DNA of 64,000 nt from Bacteroidota bacterium (lineage in GTDB: Bacteria; Bacteroidota; Bacteroidia; Chitinophagales; Chitinophagaceae): positions 434,001 to 498,000 of the forward strand of contig JAFEAE010000023.1 in assembly GCA_018266575.1 (NCBI GenBank). Reading direction: 5' to 3'. The translations under genes and the position numbers were made by a program. Below the pieces are notes generated by a model that worked only from the letters and a program-made list of their open reading frames with translations, ran no database searches and had not been told where the DNA came from. Every line of letters starts with the position of its first letter. The stretch's first letter is position 1. Positions 25,626 to 35,573 of the stretch are shown in pieces.

Positions 25626-28306
25626 GCGAAGTTTCATTCAGTTTTGATGACAAAATTTATAAAGGTTATCACGGGGAGCCGCTGGCAGCGGCGTTGCTGC
25701 GCAATGGCCTGATTTCAATAACCAACAGTACTTATGATGCCCGCCCTCGCGGCATCGTTGGGCTGGGCGTTGAAGAACCTAATGTACTTGTTCAGTTAGT
25801 ATCTGGTACACAGGAATCGATGCTTCCTGCCACTATTATTGAAGTAGTGGAAGGATTATCCGCACGCAGTTTGACTGGTGTTGGTGCATTGCCGGAAGAT
25901 CCAGGTGAAGCACGTTACGATAAAACCAATCATTATGTTGATACGCTGGTTATAGGCGCAGGTGTTGCGGGATTAAAAGCAGCAGACGAACACTTACGTG
26001 CAGGACGCGAAGTTTTATTAATAGATGACCAACCAGCACCCGGTGGACATCTGCGCCATCTTGGCGAGGAAATACAAACTGAATTGCAGGCTGTTCTTGC
26101 GCATAAAAATATAACCTATGTAAAAAGATGCACAGCAGTTGGTTTGTACGACCAGAATTACGTCGTAGCTATCGAGCGACGAAGCGACCACTTGGGAAAT
26201 ACTGCACTTGCTAAACACTCACGTATACGTGTGTGGCATATCCGGGCTGAACGGATTGTATTGGCGCCGGGAGCATTTCAACGCCCATTGATATTTGCCA
26301 ATAATGACAGGCCGGGTATCATGTTTTCACATGCGGCCGCGACTTACATTTCAAAATATGGAGCCCGGATTTTTAAACGTGCTGTTATTGTTACAGTAGA
26401 CAACCAGGGGTATCATGACGCAATCCGATTACACAATTCTGGTGTACTGGTACAAGGAATTTATGATGCCCGAGCTTCGGCTAAAGGTGCCAGCGTTGAT
26501 GCAGCAAGAGTGGCGGGGGTCACCATCAGTTTTCGTAGCACTGTGCTCGATACAGTTGCCAACGACGAAGGGGCCTTGCAAGCTGTTACCATACAAAACC
26601 TCGATACTAAGGAAACATTTAAGGTAGAAATTAATTTGCTCGCGGTATCCGGAGGATGGACTCCAATAGTTGACCTGACAACACATATCGGTATAAAACC
26701 GAAGTGGAGTGAACAACATGCGGCATTTCTCGTAAATCAATCTTCAGACAAGTTGCAAACTGTGGGTATGCTCGCAGGCGATTTTGGTGATGACGATAAT
26801 CCATCTGCATTCTTTGGCCCGGTGCTCGATAATGAGCAAGCCCGGCACGCTTATATCGACCTGCAACGCGATGCAACACTCAAGGATTTGCGACGAGGCG
26901 TCGAAGCAGGATTGACCAGCATCGAACATATCAAACGATATACCACCATTGGTACAGCACATGACCAGGGCAAAACCAGCGGTATGCTCACCATTGGTGC
27001 GCTTTGCCAATTGAATAAGGAGTCAGCGCTGTCGCCGGCGGATGTCGGCACTCTTTCATTCAGGCCACCGTACGTCCCTGTACCCTTCGTTGCATTAGCG
27101 GGGCGTGAACGCGGTGAACTTTCTGATCCAATCCGCATCACGCCACTCCATAAATGGCATGTGGAAGCAGGAGCAATATTTGAAGATGTAGGGCAATGGA
27201 AACGTCCCTGGTATTTTCCAAAACCAGGCGAAAGTATGGATGATGCCGTACGGCGTGAGTGTATTGCAGCCAGGGAAGGTGTAGCGGTAATGGATGCTTC
27301 TACACTTGGGAAAATTGATATTCAAGGACCGGATGCTGCTGTTTTCCTCGACCGCATTTATACAAATATGTTTTCGAATTTGCCTGAAGGGCAATGCCGC
27401 TATGGCTTAATGTGCAAAGCAGACGGTATCGTCTTTGACGACGGGGTAACGACAAGGCTGGGTAAAAATCATTTCCTGATGACAACTACCACCGGTGGTG
27501 CAGCAAGGGTATTGGCATGGCTGGAAGAATGGCTGCAAACAGAATGGCCAGACCTGAAGGTTTATTGTACTTCCGTTACGGAACATATTTCAACCATTGC
27601 ACTAGTAGGGCCAAAAAGCAGGCAGCTTCTCGGGGAATTGGTTACCGATATTGACCTATCAAAAGAAGCATTCCCGTTTATGCATAGCCGTGAAACTAAG
27701 ATAGACGGTATTCCGGTACGCATTGCACGAATCTCTTTTTCAGGAGAGCTGGCGTTTGAGATCAATGTTTCGTGGGGGCATGCCCGTTATATCTGGCAAC
27801 AACTCTGGGCACTTGGACTCCCTTATAACCTGACTCCTTATGGCACAGAAACCATGCACGTGCTGCGTGCTGAAAAAGGGTATATTATCATTGGTCAAGA
27901 TACGGATGGAACACAAACACCGTACGACCTCAACATGTCGTGGATTGTATCAAAGAAAAAAGAATTTATCGGGAAGCGCTCTTTCCAATTACCATATCTG
28001 AAAGCAGCAGGAAGAGCGCAGTTGGTAGGTCTTTTACCAGAGAAAGAGGATGAAGTAATTCCGGAAGGGGCGTACATCACCGCACTGAATGCACAGCCCG
28101 ACGAGCATGGCAAAACCATGCATACAGGTTTTGTAACCAGTTCTTATTTCTCGCCAATGCTTGGCCGTGGTTTTGCACTGGCGCTTGTAGCCGACGGGTT
28201 GAAACGTATGGACGAAATGGTTTCAGTACCTGTAGGGAAAAAAGTGCTACAGGCAAAAATTTGTGACGCTATGTTCATTGACAAAGAGAACATACGAAGG
28301 GACTAA
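25622..28306 (+). CDS. soxA: Sarcosine oxidase subunit alpha
   Basis: The start at 25622 (MSEVSFSFDDKIYKG) gives an ATGA overlap with soxD and an 894-residue product. A longer frame from 25547 would be noise inside soxD. The order is an N-terminal 2Fe-2S-ferredoxin-like fold without its cysteine cluster (about 1-95, PLAAALLRNGL ... RPRGIVGLG), an NAD-binding domain (about 110-400, DTLVIGAGVAGLKAADE) and a GcvT-like folate-binding domain (from about 520 to the end, with GELAFEINVSWG and LRAEKGYIIIGQDTDGT). It transfers the sarcosine methyl group to tetrahydrofolate. It is somewhat shorter than the roughly 965-1005 residues of characterised SoxA proteins. Confidence 0.94.
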   Translation: MSEVSFSFDDKIYKGYHGEPLAAALLRNGLISITNSTYDARPRGIVGLGVEEPNVLVQLVSGTQESMLPATIIEVVEGLSARSLTGVGALPEDPGEARYDKTNHYVDTLVIGAGVAGLKAADEHLRAGREVLLIDDQPAPGGHLRHLGEEIQTELQAVLAHKNITYVKRCTAVGLYDQNYVVAIERRSDHLGNTALAKHSRIRVWHIRAERIVLAPGAFQRPLIFANNDRPGIMFSHAAATYISKYGARIFKRAVIVTVDNQGYHDAIRLHNSGVLVQGIYDARASAKGASVDAARVAGVTISFRSTVLDTVANDEGALQAVTIQNLDTKETFKVEINLLAVSGGWTPIVDLTTHIGIKPKWSEQHAAFLVNQSSDKLQTVGMLAGDFGDDDNPSAFFGPVLDNEQARHAYIDLQRDATLKDLRRGVEAGLTSIEHIKRYTTIGTAHDQGKTSGMLTIGALCQLNKESALSPADVGTLSFRPPYVPVPFVALAGRERGELSDPIRITPLHKWHVEAGAIFEDVGQWKRPWYFPKPGESMDDAVRRECIAAREGVAVMDASTLGKIDIQGPDAAVFLDRIYTNMFSNLPEGQCRYGLMCKADGIVFDDGVTTRLGKNHFLMTTTTGGAARVLAWLEEWLQTEWPDLKVYCTSVTEHISTIALVGPKSRQLLGELVTDIDLSKEAFPFMHSRETKIDGIPVRIARISFSGELAFEINVSWGHARYIWQQLWALGLPYNLTPYGTETMHVLRAEKGYIIIGQDTDGTQTPYDLNMSWIVSKKKEFIGKRSFQLPYLKAAGRAQLVGLLPEKEDEVIPEGAYITALNAQPDEHGKTMHTGFVTSSYFSPMLGRGFALALVADGLKRMDEMVSVPVGKKVLQAKICDAMFIDKENIRRD

Positions 28307-28458
28307 AAGCAATTGAATTAATGTTAGATTTTGTTTGTGAAACTACAGTCGCCATGAAATTATGCAGTACAAGTGAGTGACACAACGATGATGCCACGAA
28401 GTACAAAAGCTGGCTATCTAATAAAATACTCAATCAACTTCTAATTGAAACCCAAAAT

Positions 28459-29019
28459 ATGATTATTAAGGAAAGTCCGCTCCAGGGTATCAGCATAGGC
28501 AATGCCGCTACGGTGGCGATCCGTGAATTGCCGGGGTTACATTCCACCGACATTCGGGTGACGCCCGGTACAGCAGCGCAGGCTGCTATTTCTGCAGTAC
28601 TCGGATTAGATTTGCCGGGAAAACAAGGCGAGCTTGTACAAAATCCTGTTTCGGGAGGAGAGCAGGTTTATGCGCTACACCTTTCACCTGACTGGTGGCT
28701 GATTGTTGGCTATGAAGGTGCCTGGAAAAAATTAGCACCGCTAAAAGATGAGCACCATTTTAGTGCCGTTGATGTCAGCGGCCAGCGAACGACTTTTGAA
28801 CTGGAAGGTCCAAAGGTTCGTGAAGTGCTCGCCCATCTTTGGGAGCAAGACCTTCGTGAAAAAAGTTTTCCTGTTGCAAGTGTTTCGCAAGGGCTAATGG
28901 CAAAAGCGCCTGTTATCCTTTGTCATATTGCTCCGTTTCGTTACCGAATCATGGTTCGCAGTTCCTTTGCTTTGCATTTTTGGAAAGCCTTGGCGGATGC
29001 GGCGGAAGAATATCTGTAG
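28459..29019 (+). CDS. soxG: Sarcosine oxidase subunit gamma
   Basis: The 186-residue protein matches the SoxG family, with GcvT-like segments such as YALHLSPDWWLIVGYEG, FSAVDVSGQRTTFELEGP and YRIMVRSSFALHFWKALADA. It is the fourth subunit of heterotetrameric sarcosine oxidase. Unlike the rest of the row, which overlaps or nearly touches, it is separated from soxA by 152 bp containing no convincing gene. Confidence 0.9.
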   Translation: MIIKESPLQGISIGNAATVAIRELPGLHSTDIRVTPGTAAQAAISAVLGLDLPGKQGELVQNPVSGGEQVYALHLSPDWWLIVGYEGAWKKLAPLKDEHHFSAVDVSGQRTTFELEGPKVREVLAHLWEQDLREKSFPVASVSQGLMAKAPVILCHIAPFRYRIMVRSSFALHFWKALADAAEEYL

Positions 29020-29189
29020 CCCATCTTGAGCAAATATTAACTGATGGGAAATTTCTTACCTCTACCATGATTAGAATTAACGGTTTAGTATAACCGCTTT
29101 TTGGTAGCAAGATAACATGTGCCGAATAAAATCTGCGGCAAAAATGATTTAAAAAAGAAAAAAATAATTTTCATTATTGGGCTTTCAAA

Positions 29190-32180
29190 TCATTCCTTCT
29201 CCTTCACTACCAATAACCAACCTTTTCCTTTTTCAACAGGTATCTGTTCATTCACAGAAAATGTTTTTGCAGGTTGAAAGTTTTTTATGCCGTCCGCTAT
29301 AATAATCGCTTTGGAAGAATCGATCCCTAATTTATTCCAATCGATCTGTAACCGAACATGTGTATCGTTATCAGCCCAGCTCGCAACAGAGATCAATACA
29401 GATTTCTTTTTCTTGTACACTGTAGCTAAAACTTTTTCATTACCTGTTTTTACCGGGCAATGGCTGCTCCAGTAACCGATCATTTCCGTTCCCTGTATTC
29501 CGAATTCGTTCCAGAATTTCCAGATCGGCCTTGGGTCTGCATCTTCTGTCCAAGGAAAACGGTTCGTCATTCCATAGATCATTCCGCGCCACGGGTTACC
29601 GCCATCCTGCAACATTTCTCCCATTAACCCGAATGGGATTCCGCTAACTTCCGTTAAAAAGAAATCGGGCAAATTATTTTTGTAATCGAAATATTCGCCG
29701 AACCAGAGCCGGTTGAGATATGGAAAATGTTCCATGTACAAATTTCCGCTGTTATTGAACCCATCATTATTATTATACTGGTTTGCAGAATGTAAATCAA
29801 TAATTCCCGGATGGCCATCTTGTGTAAGCACACGCTTTATGCGTTTCATTGTTGTTCTGTTGAACGCAACATCATCTAAATAAATCCCATCGATGCCCAC
29901 ATTTTGCACCAACCAATTCATTCCTTCCACATAATAATTATGCCAGCGGCTGATGCCACTGTTGATAAGTGCCGCATCTTTTATTTCCGGAACAAACCAC
30001 GCAGCAATATAATTATCATGCACATGTTCCTGCAGCCAACTGAAGCCGCCGCCCTTTCCCGGTGAATAAATTTCTGTACCGAGGCTGCGCAATGCAAATG
30101 TTTCATACGCATGATCAGATAATTCGCGAACGGTATTATAAATTTTTACTTTCAAACCTTTGCTGTGTGCTTCATCAATATATGCCTTCATTTTTTTGTA
30201 TTCAATGAACGGATAATTGATCCACGGGTTGATTGGCGTTGCATGATGAATATTCACCACAGTTGCACCGGACGCTTTGATCGTATCCAGGTTATCATAT
30301 TTGTGGTAGAACCGAGTGCTCCATTGAAAATCGGTATTAATAGTATGAAATGGCGTAATGAGCAATGTGAAATTATAATACAACTCATCCCCTTTTTTCA
30401 TAGAACGAGGACCACTATAATCATTCACTAAAATTGTGTCATTATTTTCGTTTATAGTAATACCTCCTTTATTTTCATTCCCCCACGACGATGGAAGCAA
30501 CAGAGGTTTTTGCAAATAGAAATTTGTATTTAACGGTCGTACATATTTTTCATCACGCAATGAAAATTGCAAACCCGCATTTACATTTCCGAGCCAGGCA
30601 CCATCCTGGTTTTTGTGAGCAACATCCCATTTCCATTCAAAATTTTTTGGCCGGTATCCTCCTTTTTGCCCAAGCCCCATTAAATAGTTTGAAGAAGACT
30701 TGTTGTATGGAATTTGCAAAACAATATCATTTAGCTGAACATCATTCAATGCAGCAATTTTTACTTTGTAAACCATGAAGCCATCAAACTCGATGGATGC
30801 ATTTACTTCCATTTTCAGATCATCTGTTGTGTTTGTTGCAACCCATTCAACAGTTCCAGGTTCTTTTTTTATGAAATGAAAACCTGCATTCTTCCAGGAT
30901 AATAATTTTCCATTTGCACCTGTTGATACAAAATGAATTGGCGCCGACAAAATATTATTAGCTTGTTGCTGGTAGCTTGTCATTTCTTCTGTAAAGAATG
31001 TTTGTATCTGCTTCGGTAATCCATCTTCATTAATTTCCAATTTTCTTCCTAATAAGCTTATTGTTTTATTACTTACCTGCAATGCAGTGTATGGAGCAAT
31101 CACGCTATTTTCTTGCGCGAGAGTTGAGTTCAACCATTTTAAACGTGTTTGTTTGTATGGTTCATTAACTCCGCCATCCTGAATTACGGAATCAGAAATA
31201 TTCAATGTGATATTTATTGAAACAGCTTGAACGTCTTTTGCACTCACGATTGCTTTTCCTGAGTATATTCCTGTATGAATATGTTGCGGAACATTTACCA
31301 AACACCATAGTGGTTGCACATTGTTTTTTTCAACCGAAACATGTTTATTAAAAGGCTTTCCGCTGTAGTCAACCCCGTGATTGTTGATGCATGAAATATC
31401 TCTTGCATTGATTCGAAAGCCACTCTTAGTTTTCATTTCTGTGAATGAAACAGAGATATCATCGAGATGTTGCAATGCATAAACCCCTAATTGATACGCA
31501 TAATTTTCTCCTTTTACCGCACTTCCGGAAAATGAAAATTGAACGCCGCTCTTTATCCATTTATACGGCAGCTTTGTTTTCATGCGAATGGAATTCAATC
31601 TGTCTTCCGGAAAAATTAAAACTGCCTTATTATTATTTTTTGATATCAAGGTATCTGTTTCGTTTTTTGTTGCAGCAACTTCCATCGGGTAAAAACTGTT
31701 GAATGCATTAATAGATTGAATTTCTTTAACCACGGTGTTCATCGGAATTTTTTGTGAGATTGATTTTAACCAATTTTCATCTGCAGTATTTTCAGGTTTC
31801 AGGTAAACTCCCCTCGGGTAATTGCTTCTGCCTTCATTTTTGTAAGGCAGGTAATAAATATTGTAATCAGCTTTTCCTGAAAGCGGTTCAAAATAAATTT
31901 CCCCTGATTCGCTGTTGATCGTTCCGGTTTTTACATTCGAAATTTTATTTCCTGTTGTTGCATCCTGCACAATAATTCTTTTTTTCTCCATGCTATCCAT
32001 GTTCAATCGCCATTGAATATTTACTCTTGCTACTTTCCCTTCCCCATTAAAATGAACTATAGCACGATGGTTTCCCAATGAATCTGCGTTCCAGGAATCA
32101 TTTCCCACAGCATATTTTATCTCTTGCGAAAAACATAATTTCACAGCAAACAATAAAAACAGTACAGTTAGTTTTTTCAT
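29190..32180 (-). CDS. Secreted glycoside hydrolase-like protein (GH123/DUF6067-type)
   Basis: This 996-residue protein has a signal peptide (MKKLTVLFLLFAVKLCFSQE). Beta-sandwich-like sequence (about 30-450) is followed by a probable TIM barrel with THFDDY-like acidic strand ends, for example GIDGIYLDDVAF, IIDLHSANQYNN and MEHFPYLNRLWFGEYFDY. The layout resembles the glycoside hydrolase domain-containing DUF6067/DUF4091 group of Bacteroidota. A glycan-degrading role in the periplasm or outside the cell is likely, but substrate and catalytic residues are not known. The DUF72 gene upstream is on the same strand, 36 bp away. Confidence 0.72.
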   Translation of the reverse strand: MKKLTVLFLLFAVKLCFSQEIKYAVGNDSWNADSLGNHRAIVHFNGEGKVARVNIQWRLNMDSMEKKRIIVQDATTGNKISNVKTGTINSESGEIYFEPLSGKADYNIYYLPYKNEGRSNYPRGVYLKPENTADENWLKSISQKIPMNTVVKEIQSINAFNSFYPMEVAATKNETDTLISKNNNKAVLIFPEDRLNSIRMKTKLPYKWIKSGVQFSFSGSAVKGENYAYQLGVYALQHLDDISVSFTEMKTKSGFRINARDISCINNHGVDYSGKPFNKHVSVEKNNVQPLWCLVNVPQHIHTGIYSGKAIVSAKDVQAVSINITLNISDSVIQDGGVNEPYKQTRLKWLNSTLAQENSVIAPYTALQVSNKTISLLGRKLEINEDGLPKQIQTFFTEEMTSYQQQANNILSAPIHFVSTGANGKLLSWKNAGFHFIKKEPGTVEWVATNTTDDLKMEVNASIEFDGFMVYKVKIAALNDVQLNDIVLQIPYNKSSSNYLMGLGQKGGYRPKNFEWKWDVAHKNQDGAWLGNVNAGLQFSLRDEKYVRPLNTNFYLQKPLLLPSSWGNENKGGITINENNDTILVNDYSGPRSMKKGDELYYNFTLLITPFHTINTDFQWSTRFYHKYDNLDTIKASGATVVNIHHATPINPWINYPFIEYKKMKAYIDEAHSKGLKVKIYNTVRELSDHAYETFALRSLGTEIYSPGKGGGFSWLQEHVHDNYIAAWFVPEIKDAALINSGISRWHNYYVEGMNWLVQNVGIDGIYLDDVAFNRTTMKRIKRVLTQDGHPGIIDLHSANQYNNNDGFNNSGNLYMEHFPYLNRLWFGEYFDYKNNLPDFFLTEVSGIPFGLMGEMLQDGGNPWRGMIYGMTNRFPWTEDADPRPIWKFWNEFGIQGTEMIGYWSSHCPVKTGNEKVLATVYKKKKSVLISVASWADNDTHVRLQIDWNKLGIDSSKAIIIADGIKNFQPAKTFSVNEQIPVEKGKGWLLVVKEKE

Positions 32181-32216
32181 TTTCGTGATTTTATTTCTTA
32201 GGGAAGAATATAAAAC

Positions 32217-33146
32217 TCATGTTCGTTTTCTTGCTACATTAAACTGGGTGAATAAACTGGTTTGTACAAATTGGGGCTTTATCAAATGCAGGTTGCACGC
32301 AGCATTCAACTCATCTACCAGGTACACTGTTAACTCCGGGCTGAATGCTTCATCATGCATGTGCATGAAAAAATATATTTCCTGCAATCCGTTATCCAAC
32401 CAAAATTTCATTCGTTTTATCCAGGCATCAATCCTGGTATAATCTGTTTCGTGGAGGCTGTTACCTACATAACGGATAAATGTTTTTGGCACCGTGAGTT
32501 CCATGTGCGCACAATCTCTTCTTCCGGCCGTATCTGTTATAACTGCTCCGATATTAAGTGAGCGCAGCGTATCAAACAATTCTTTCCGGATCGTTTCTTT
32601 GGCAAACCAATCTTCATGCCTTACTTCTAAAAAAAATTGCAGGTCTTTTGGGAACGTTTGCAAATATGCAAACAATTTATCGCGTTCTTTAGGATTGTAG
32701 TATTCACTCACCTGCAGAAAGACCGGGCCAAGGTTTTCACCAAAAGCACGGATACCTTCGACGAAAGAATTGGTAACAGTTGCCGTATTTACAAAACTAC
32801 TTTCATGGCTTATCAGTTTTGTAACTTTCGGGCAAAATTTAAAATCCCTTCCTTTTGCTTTTGCAGCCCATGCGCTAATTTCCGTTGGGCCGAGCAGGTT
32901 GTGATAGGTTGAATTCAGCTCGATGCTGTTGTAATTTTTTACATAATGATCGAGAAAATTAATCGCCTTTGTTCCTTTTGGATATATCTTCCCTACCCAT
33001 TCTTTTCTTCCCCATTTTGCGCAACCGATATATACGCGTGGGTTTTCATTTTTACCTTTCAATATCATTGAATTGGCAACAGGTTCCTGCGGCAAAGAAA
33101 AATCAATGCTGCTCAATTGTTTTTCCGGTACACGTCCGAATTCCAT
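32217..33146 (-). CDS. DUF72 (YecE-family) protein
   Basis: The 309-residue protein is a TIM-barrel of the DUF72/YecE family: VYIGCAKWGRKEWVGKIYP, NYNSIELNSTYHNLL, FKFCPKVTKLISHE, FFLEVRHEDWF and IRYVGNSLHETDY. The biochemical role of the family is unknown. It has no signal peptide and would be cytoplasmic. Confidence 0.9.
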   Translation of the reverse strand: MEFGRVPEKQLSSIDFSLPQEPVANSMILKGKNENPRVYIGCAKWGRKEWVGKIYPKGTKAINFLDHYVKNYNSIELNSTYHNLLGPTEISAWAAKAKGRDFKFCPKVTKLISHESSFVNTATVTNSFVEGIRAFGENLGPVFLQVSEYYNPKERDKLFAYLQTFPKDLQFFLEVRHEDWFAKETIRKELFDTLRSLNIGAVITDTAGRRDCAHMELTVPKTFIRYVGNSLHETDYTRIDAWIKRMKFWLDNGLQEIYFFMHMHDEAFSPELTVYLVDELNAACNLHLIKPQFVQTSLFTQFNVARKRT

Positions 33147-33266
33147 AGTGTAAATCTACACTTTCGCTCAACGCAGGCAGGCAATTTTTTTGATTTGTGC
33201 AGGAAATATTTCATCAAAAATTCTTTTATTAATTCCCTAATTTTAGTTGCACATTAATTTACCTAC

Positions 33267-34301
33267 ATGAGCAATATTTCCAATAATGCAATCCGACAGA
33301 TATTATTGCTGGTGGTTATTATATTACTCGGCATCATTTTATTCTGGCAATTGCAATCATTTATACCTGCGCTCCTCGGTTCATACACTATGTACGTGTT
33401 GCTGAAAAAATGGATGTTTATTTTAACAGGAAAATATAAATGGAAGAAAAGCCTGGCGGCTGCATTGCTGATGTTCCTTTCATTCCTGGTGATCTTGTTG
33501 CCCATTGTTTTACTGATAAATATGATGTCATCGAAAGTGAATTTTGCATTGCAACATTCGTCGGAAGTATTAACGTCTATCGAACAATACATTCATAAAT
33601 ACGAAGAGCAATACAGCATCGAAATATTATCTGAAAAAAATATCCAGCAATTAACTACCTGGGGAACAGAAACATTGCCTCGTGTACTTGGAGCAACATT
33701 CAATTCGCTTACTACGATCGCCATCATGTATTTCATTTTATATTTTATGCTGATCGATGGCAGGCGTATGGAAGCTAACCTGCATCAATGGATTCCATTA
33801 AAAGACGAGAACACCTTATTATTGCGACGAGAAACTAACAGTCTCGTATACTCGAACGCAATCGGTATTCCGCTGATCGCCTTATTACAAGGCCTCATTG
33901 GGCTAATTGGTTATTTTGTATTAGGCGTGAATGAACCGTTGTTCTGGTTCATTGTTACCTGCCTGGCTTCCATGATACCTGTAGTAGGCGCTTCGTTAGC
34001 ATATGTGCCGGTCGCGATTTTATTTTTTGCAAATGGGTCAACAATTAAAGGCATTATTATGTTAATTTATGGGTTCGGTGTAATTAGTACATTGGATAGT
34101 GTGTTCCGTTTCTGGTTGCAAAAAAGAATTGGTGATGTGCATCCGCTGATAACTGCATTCGGTGTGATCATTGGTTTAAGTTTATTTGGTTTCATTGGGT
34201 TGATATTCGGGCCGATTTTAATTTCGTTATTCATTCTACTGATTAAGATCTATGCGAATGAATTCAGCGTTAATAACAACAAGATAAATACTTCCCCTTA
34301 G
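33267..34301 (+). CDS. AI-2E (PerM)-family membrane protein
   Basis: This 344-residue integral membrane protein has about seven to eight hydrophobic segments. The family's C-terminal pattern is present (IPLIALLQGLIGLIGYFVLG, FWFIVTCLASMIPVVGASL, HPLITAFGVIIGLSLFGFIG, IFGPILISLFILLI). Members include TqsA-type exporters and sodium/proton antiporters, so the substrate is not known here. Confidence 0.9.
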   Translation: MSNISNNAIRQILLLVVIILLGIILFWQLQSFIPALLGSYTMYVLLKKWMFILTGKYKWKKSLAAALLMFLSFLVILLPIVLLINMMSSKVNFALQHSSEVLTSIEQYIHKYEEQYSIEILSEKNIQQLTTWGTETLPRVLGATFNSLTTIAIMYFILYFMLIDGRRMEANLHQWIPLKDENTLLLRRETNSLVYSNAIGIPLIALLQGLIGLIGYFVLGVNEPLFWFIVTCLASMIPVVGASLAYVPVAILFFANGSTIKGIIMLIYGFGVISTLDSVFRFWLQKRIGDVHPLITAFGVIIGLSLFGFIGLIFGPILISLFILLIKIYANEFSVNNNKINTSP

Positions 34302-34443
34302 ATAATTTATCTCGTAAAAATCCTACGTGTTTTAACCCAATTTTTTATAAACACTTATTATAGTTTGTATTATTAACATTTGCATAATATTTTAGACACA
34401 GTAACGTTTATACATGGCACAATTATTGAAAATCCAAGCCCGC

Positions 34444-35193
34444 ATGAAAAACAAGTTTTGTTTCGTATCCGTATTTGGCTTAGTCACCCTGCTCCTTTTA
34501 GCCCCGGTATCACAAGCCGGCAACAATCCAAAAACAAAAACAAGATTCCCTGATTCAAGAACTATTGTACACAAATCTTCTTCAGAGGCATTTTATGCAG
34601 AAGTGGATTCTTTGTATGATCAAATTGATTTAAAAGAACTCGGCCTATCCCAAAAAGCTTTTGAATATGCTTACAAAGGATATAAATATTTATTGAAACA
34701 TCATTTGCTTAGCAACAGCGGAGTAATTTCTATTTGCGATTTCAGCCAATCATCACGCAACAAGCGTTTATATGTTGTGGACCTCGAAGAGAAAAAAGTG
34801 CTCATCAATACTTATGTTGCACATGGAAGAAAATCCGGTGGCGAATATGCACGTTCTTTTTCAAACAGTCTTAACTCACACAAAAGCAGCTTGGGTTTTT
34901 ATGTGACTGAAAGAACATATTATGGTGATCACGGATTATCATTAAAAATACAAGGAATGGAAAGAGGTTTTAATGACAGAGCAAGCAGAAGAAATATTGT
35001 CATCCACGGATCAGAATATGTTGGTTCGGATTTTATCCGCATGAACCAATTTAACGGAAGAAGCTTCGGTTGCCCTGCAGTACCCGAATCAGATATAACA
35101 AACTTAATAGAAACCATCAAGAACGGATCTTGTTTGTTTGTTTATTACCCAACAAAAAAATACATAGCACACTCGAAGATACTTAACGGCTAG
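34444..35193 (+). CDS. Murein L,D-transpeptidase catalytic domain family protein
   Basis: I start at the ATG at 34444 (MKNKFCFVSVFGLVTLLLLA ... SQAGN signal peptide) rather than ten residues earlier. The 249-residue protein has the YkuD-like L,D-transpeptidase catalytic motifs: SSLGFYVTER, a histidine in NIVIHGSEYV, and the nucleophile cysteine in RSFGCPAVPE. It would act in the periplasm on peptidoglycan cross-links or on lipoprotein attachment. The group (PF13645) is common in Bacteroidota. It is monocistronic and closed by a strong terminator. Confidence 0.9.
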   Translation: MKNKFCFVSVFGLVTLLLLAPVSQAGNNPKTKTRFPDSRTIVHKSSSEAFYAEVDSLYDQIDLKELGLSQKAFEYAYKGYKYLLKHHLLSNSGVISICDFSQSSRNKRLYVVDLEEKKVLINTYVAHGRKSGGEYARSFSNSLNSHKSSLGFYVTERTYYGDHGLSLKIQGMERGFNDRASRRNIVIHGSEYVGSDFIRMNQFNGRSFGCPAVPESDITNLIETIKNGSCLFVYYPTKKYIAHSKILNG

Positions 35194-35230
35194 CGTGGAC
35201 GTAAACTTCAGATGGTTTGAAGGTGAAAAA

Positions 35231-35272
35231 GCTCAATATAGGTTCGTACCCTATGATTGGGCTTTTCTTTTT
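35231..35272 (+). terminator. Terminator after the L,D-transpeptidase gene
   Basis: GCTCAA and ATAGG on the left pair with CCTAT and TTGGGC on the right (one bulge, one G-T pair, loop TTCGTA). They are followed by TTTTCTTTTT. Confidence 0.8.
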
Positions 35273-35527
35273 ACCCTAACCACTGAAGGGAAATTTAAAT
35301 CACGAGCAAACGCGATAACTTGTTTTCTTAGTTCAAATTTTTCTATTAGTTTGGTGATGACACCAATCAATAGTACAAATGGTGAATAAATAAGAAGCCT
35401 TCTTTCCAGAAATTTTATTTTTATTGAACCGGCATTTGTTCTTCGATTAAACTTTGCTTTGACGCTCCTTTCAACAGTTGAATATCTATTTAGCAATTTC
35501 AATTCTAAAATCATACATAATATTAAA

Positions 35528-35545
35528 GCCCGCTCTTATGCGGGC
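35528..35545 (-). terminator. Terminator after the 107-residue secreted protein gene
   Basis: A 6-bp GC stem (GCCCGC with GCGGGC, loop of 6) is followed on the minus strand by TTTAATA. It is 28 bp past the stop of the gene ending at 35574. Confidence 0.6.
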
Positions 35546-35573
35546 ATTAATATCGAGGCAGGCAGAATTTTTA

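Larger units (their letters stand above)
35194..35573. other. Intergenic stretch between L,D-transpeptidase and a small secreted protein
   Basis: This 380-bp gap holds two terminators (35231-35272 plus, 35528-35545 minus). The middle, about 35275-35520, has a weak 87-codon minus-strand frame with one hydrophobic stretch but no recognisable domain. No RNA gene was seen. Confidence 0.5.

Noticed and set aside
28321..28380. Nineteen-codon ORF in the soxA-soxG gap
   Set aside because: Too short, no motif, no conserved neighbour relation.
35251..35514. 87-codon minus-strand ORF with a hydrophobic stretch
   Set aside because: It overlaps the terminator at 35231-35272, has no recognisable domain, and lies in a gap between two terminators.
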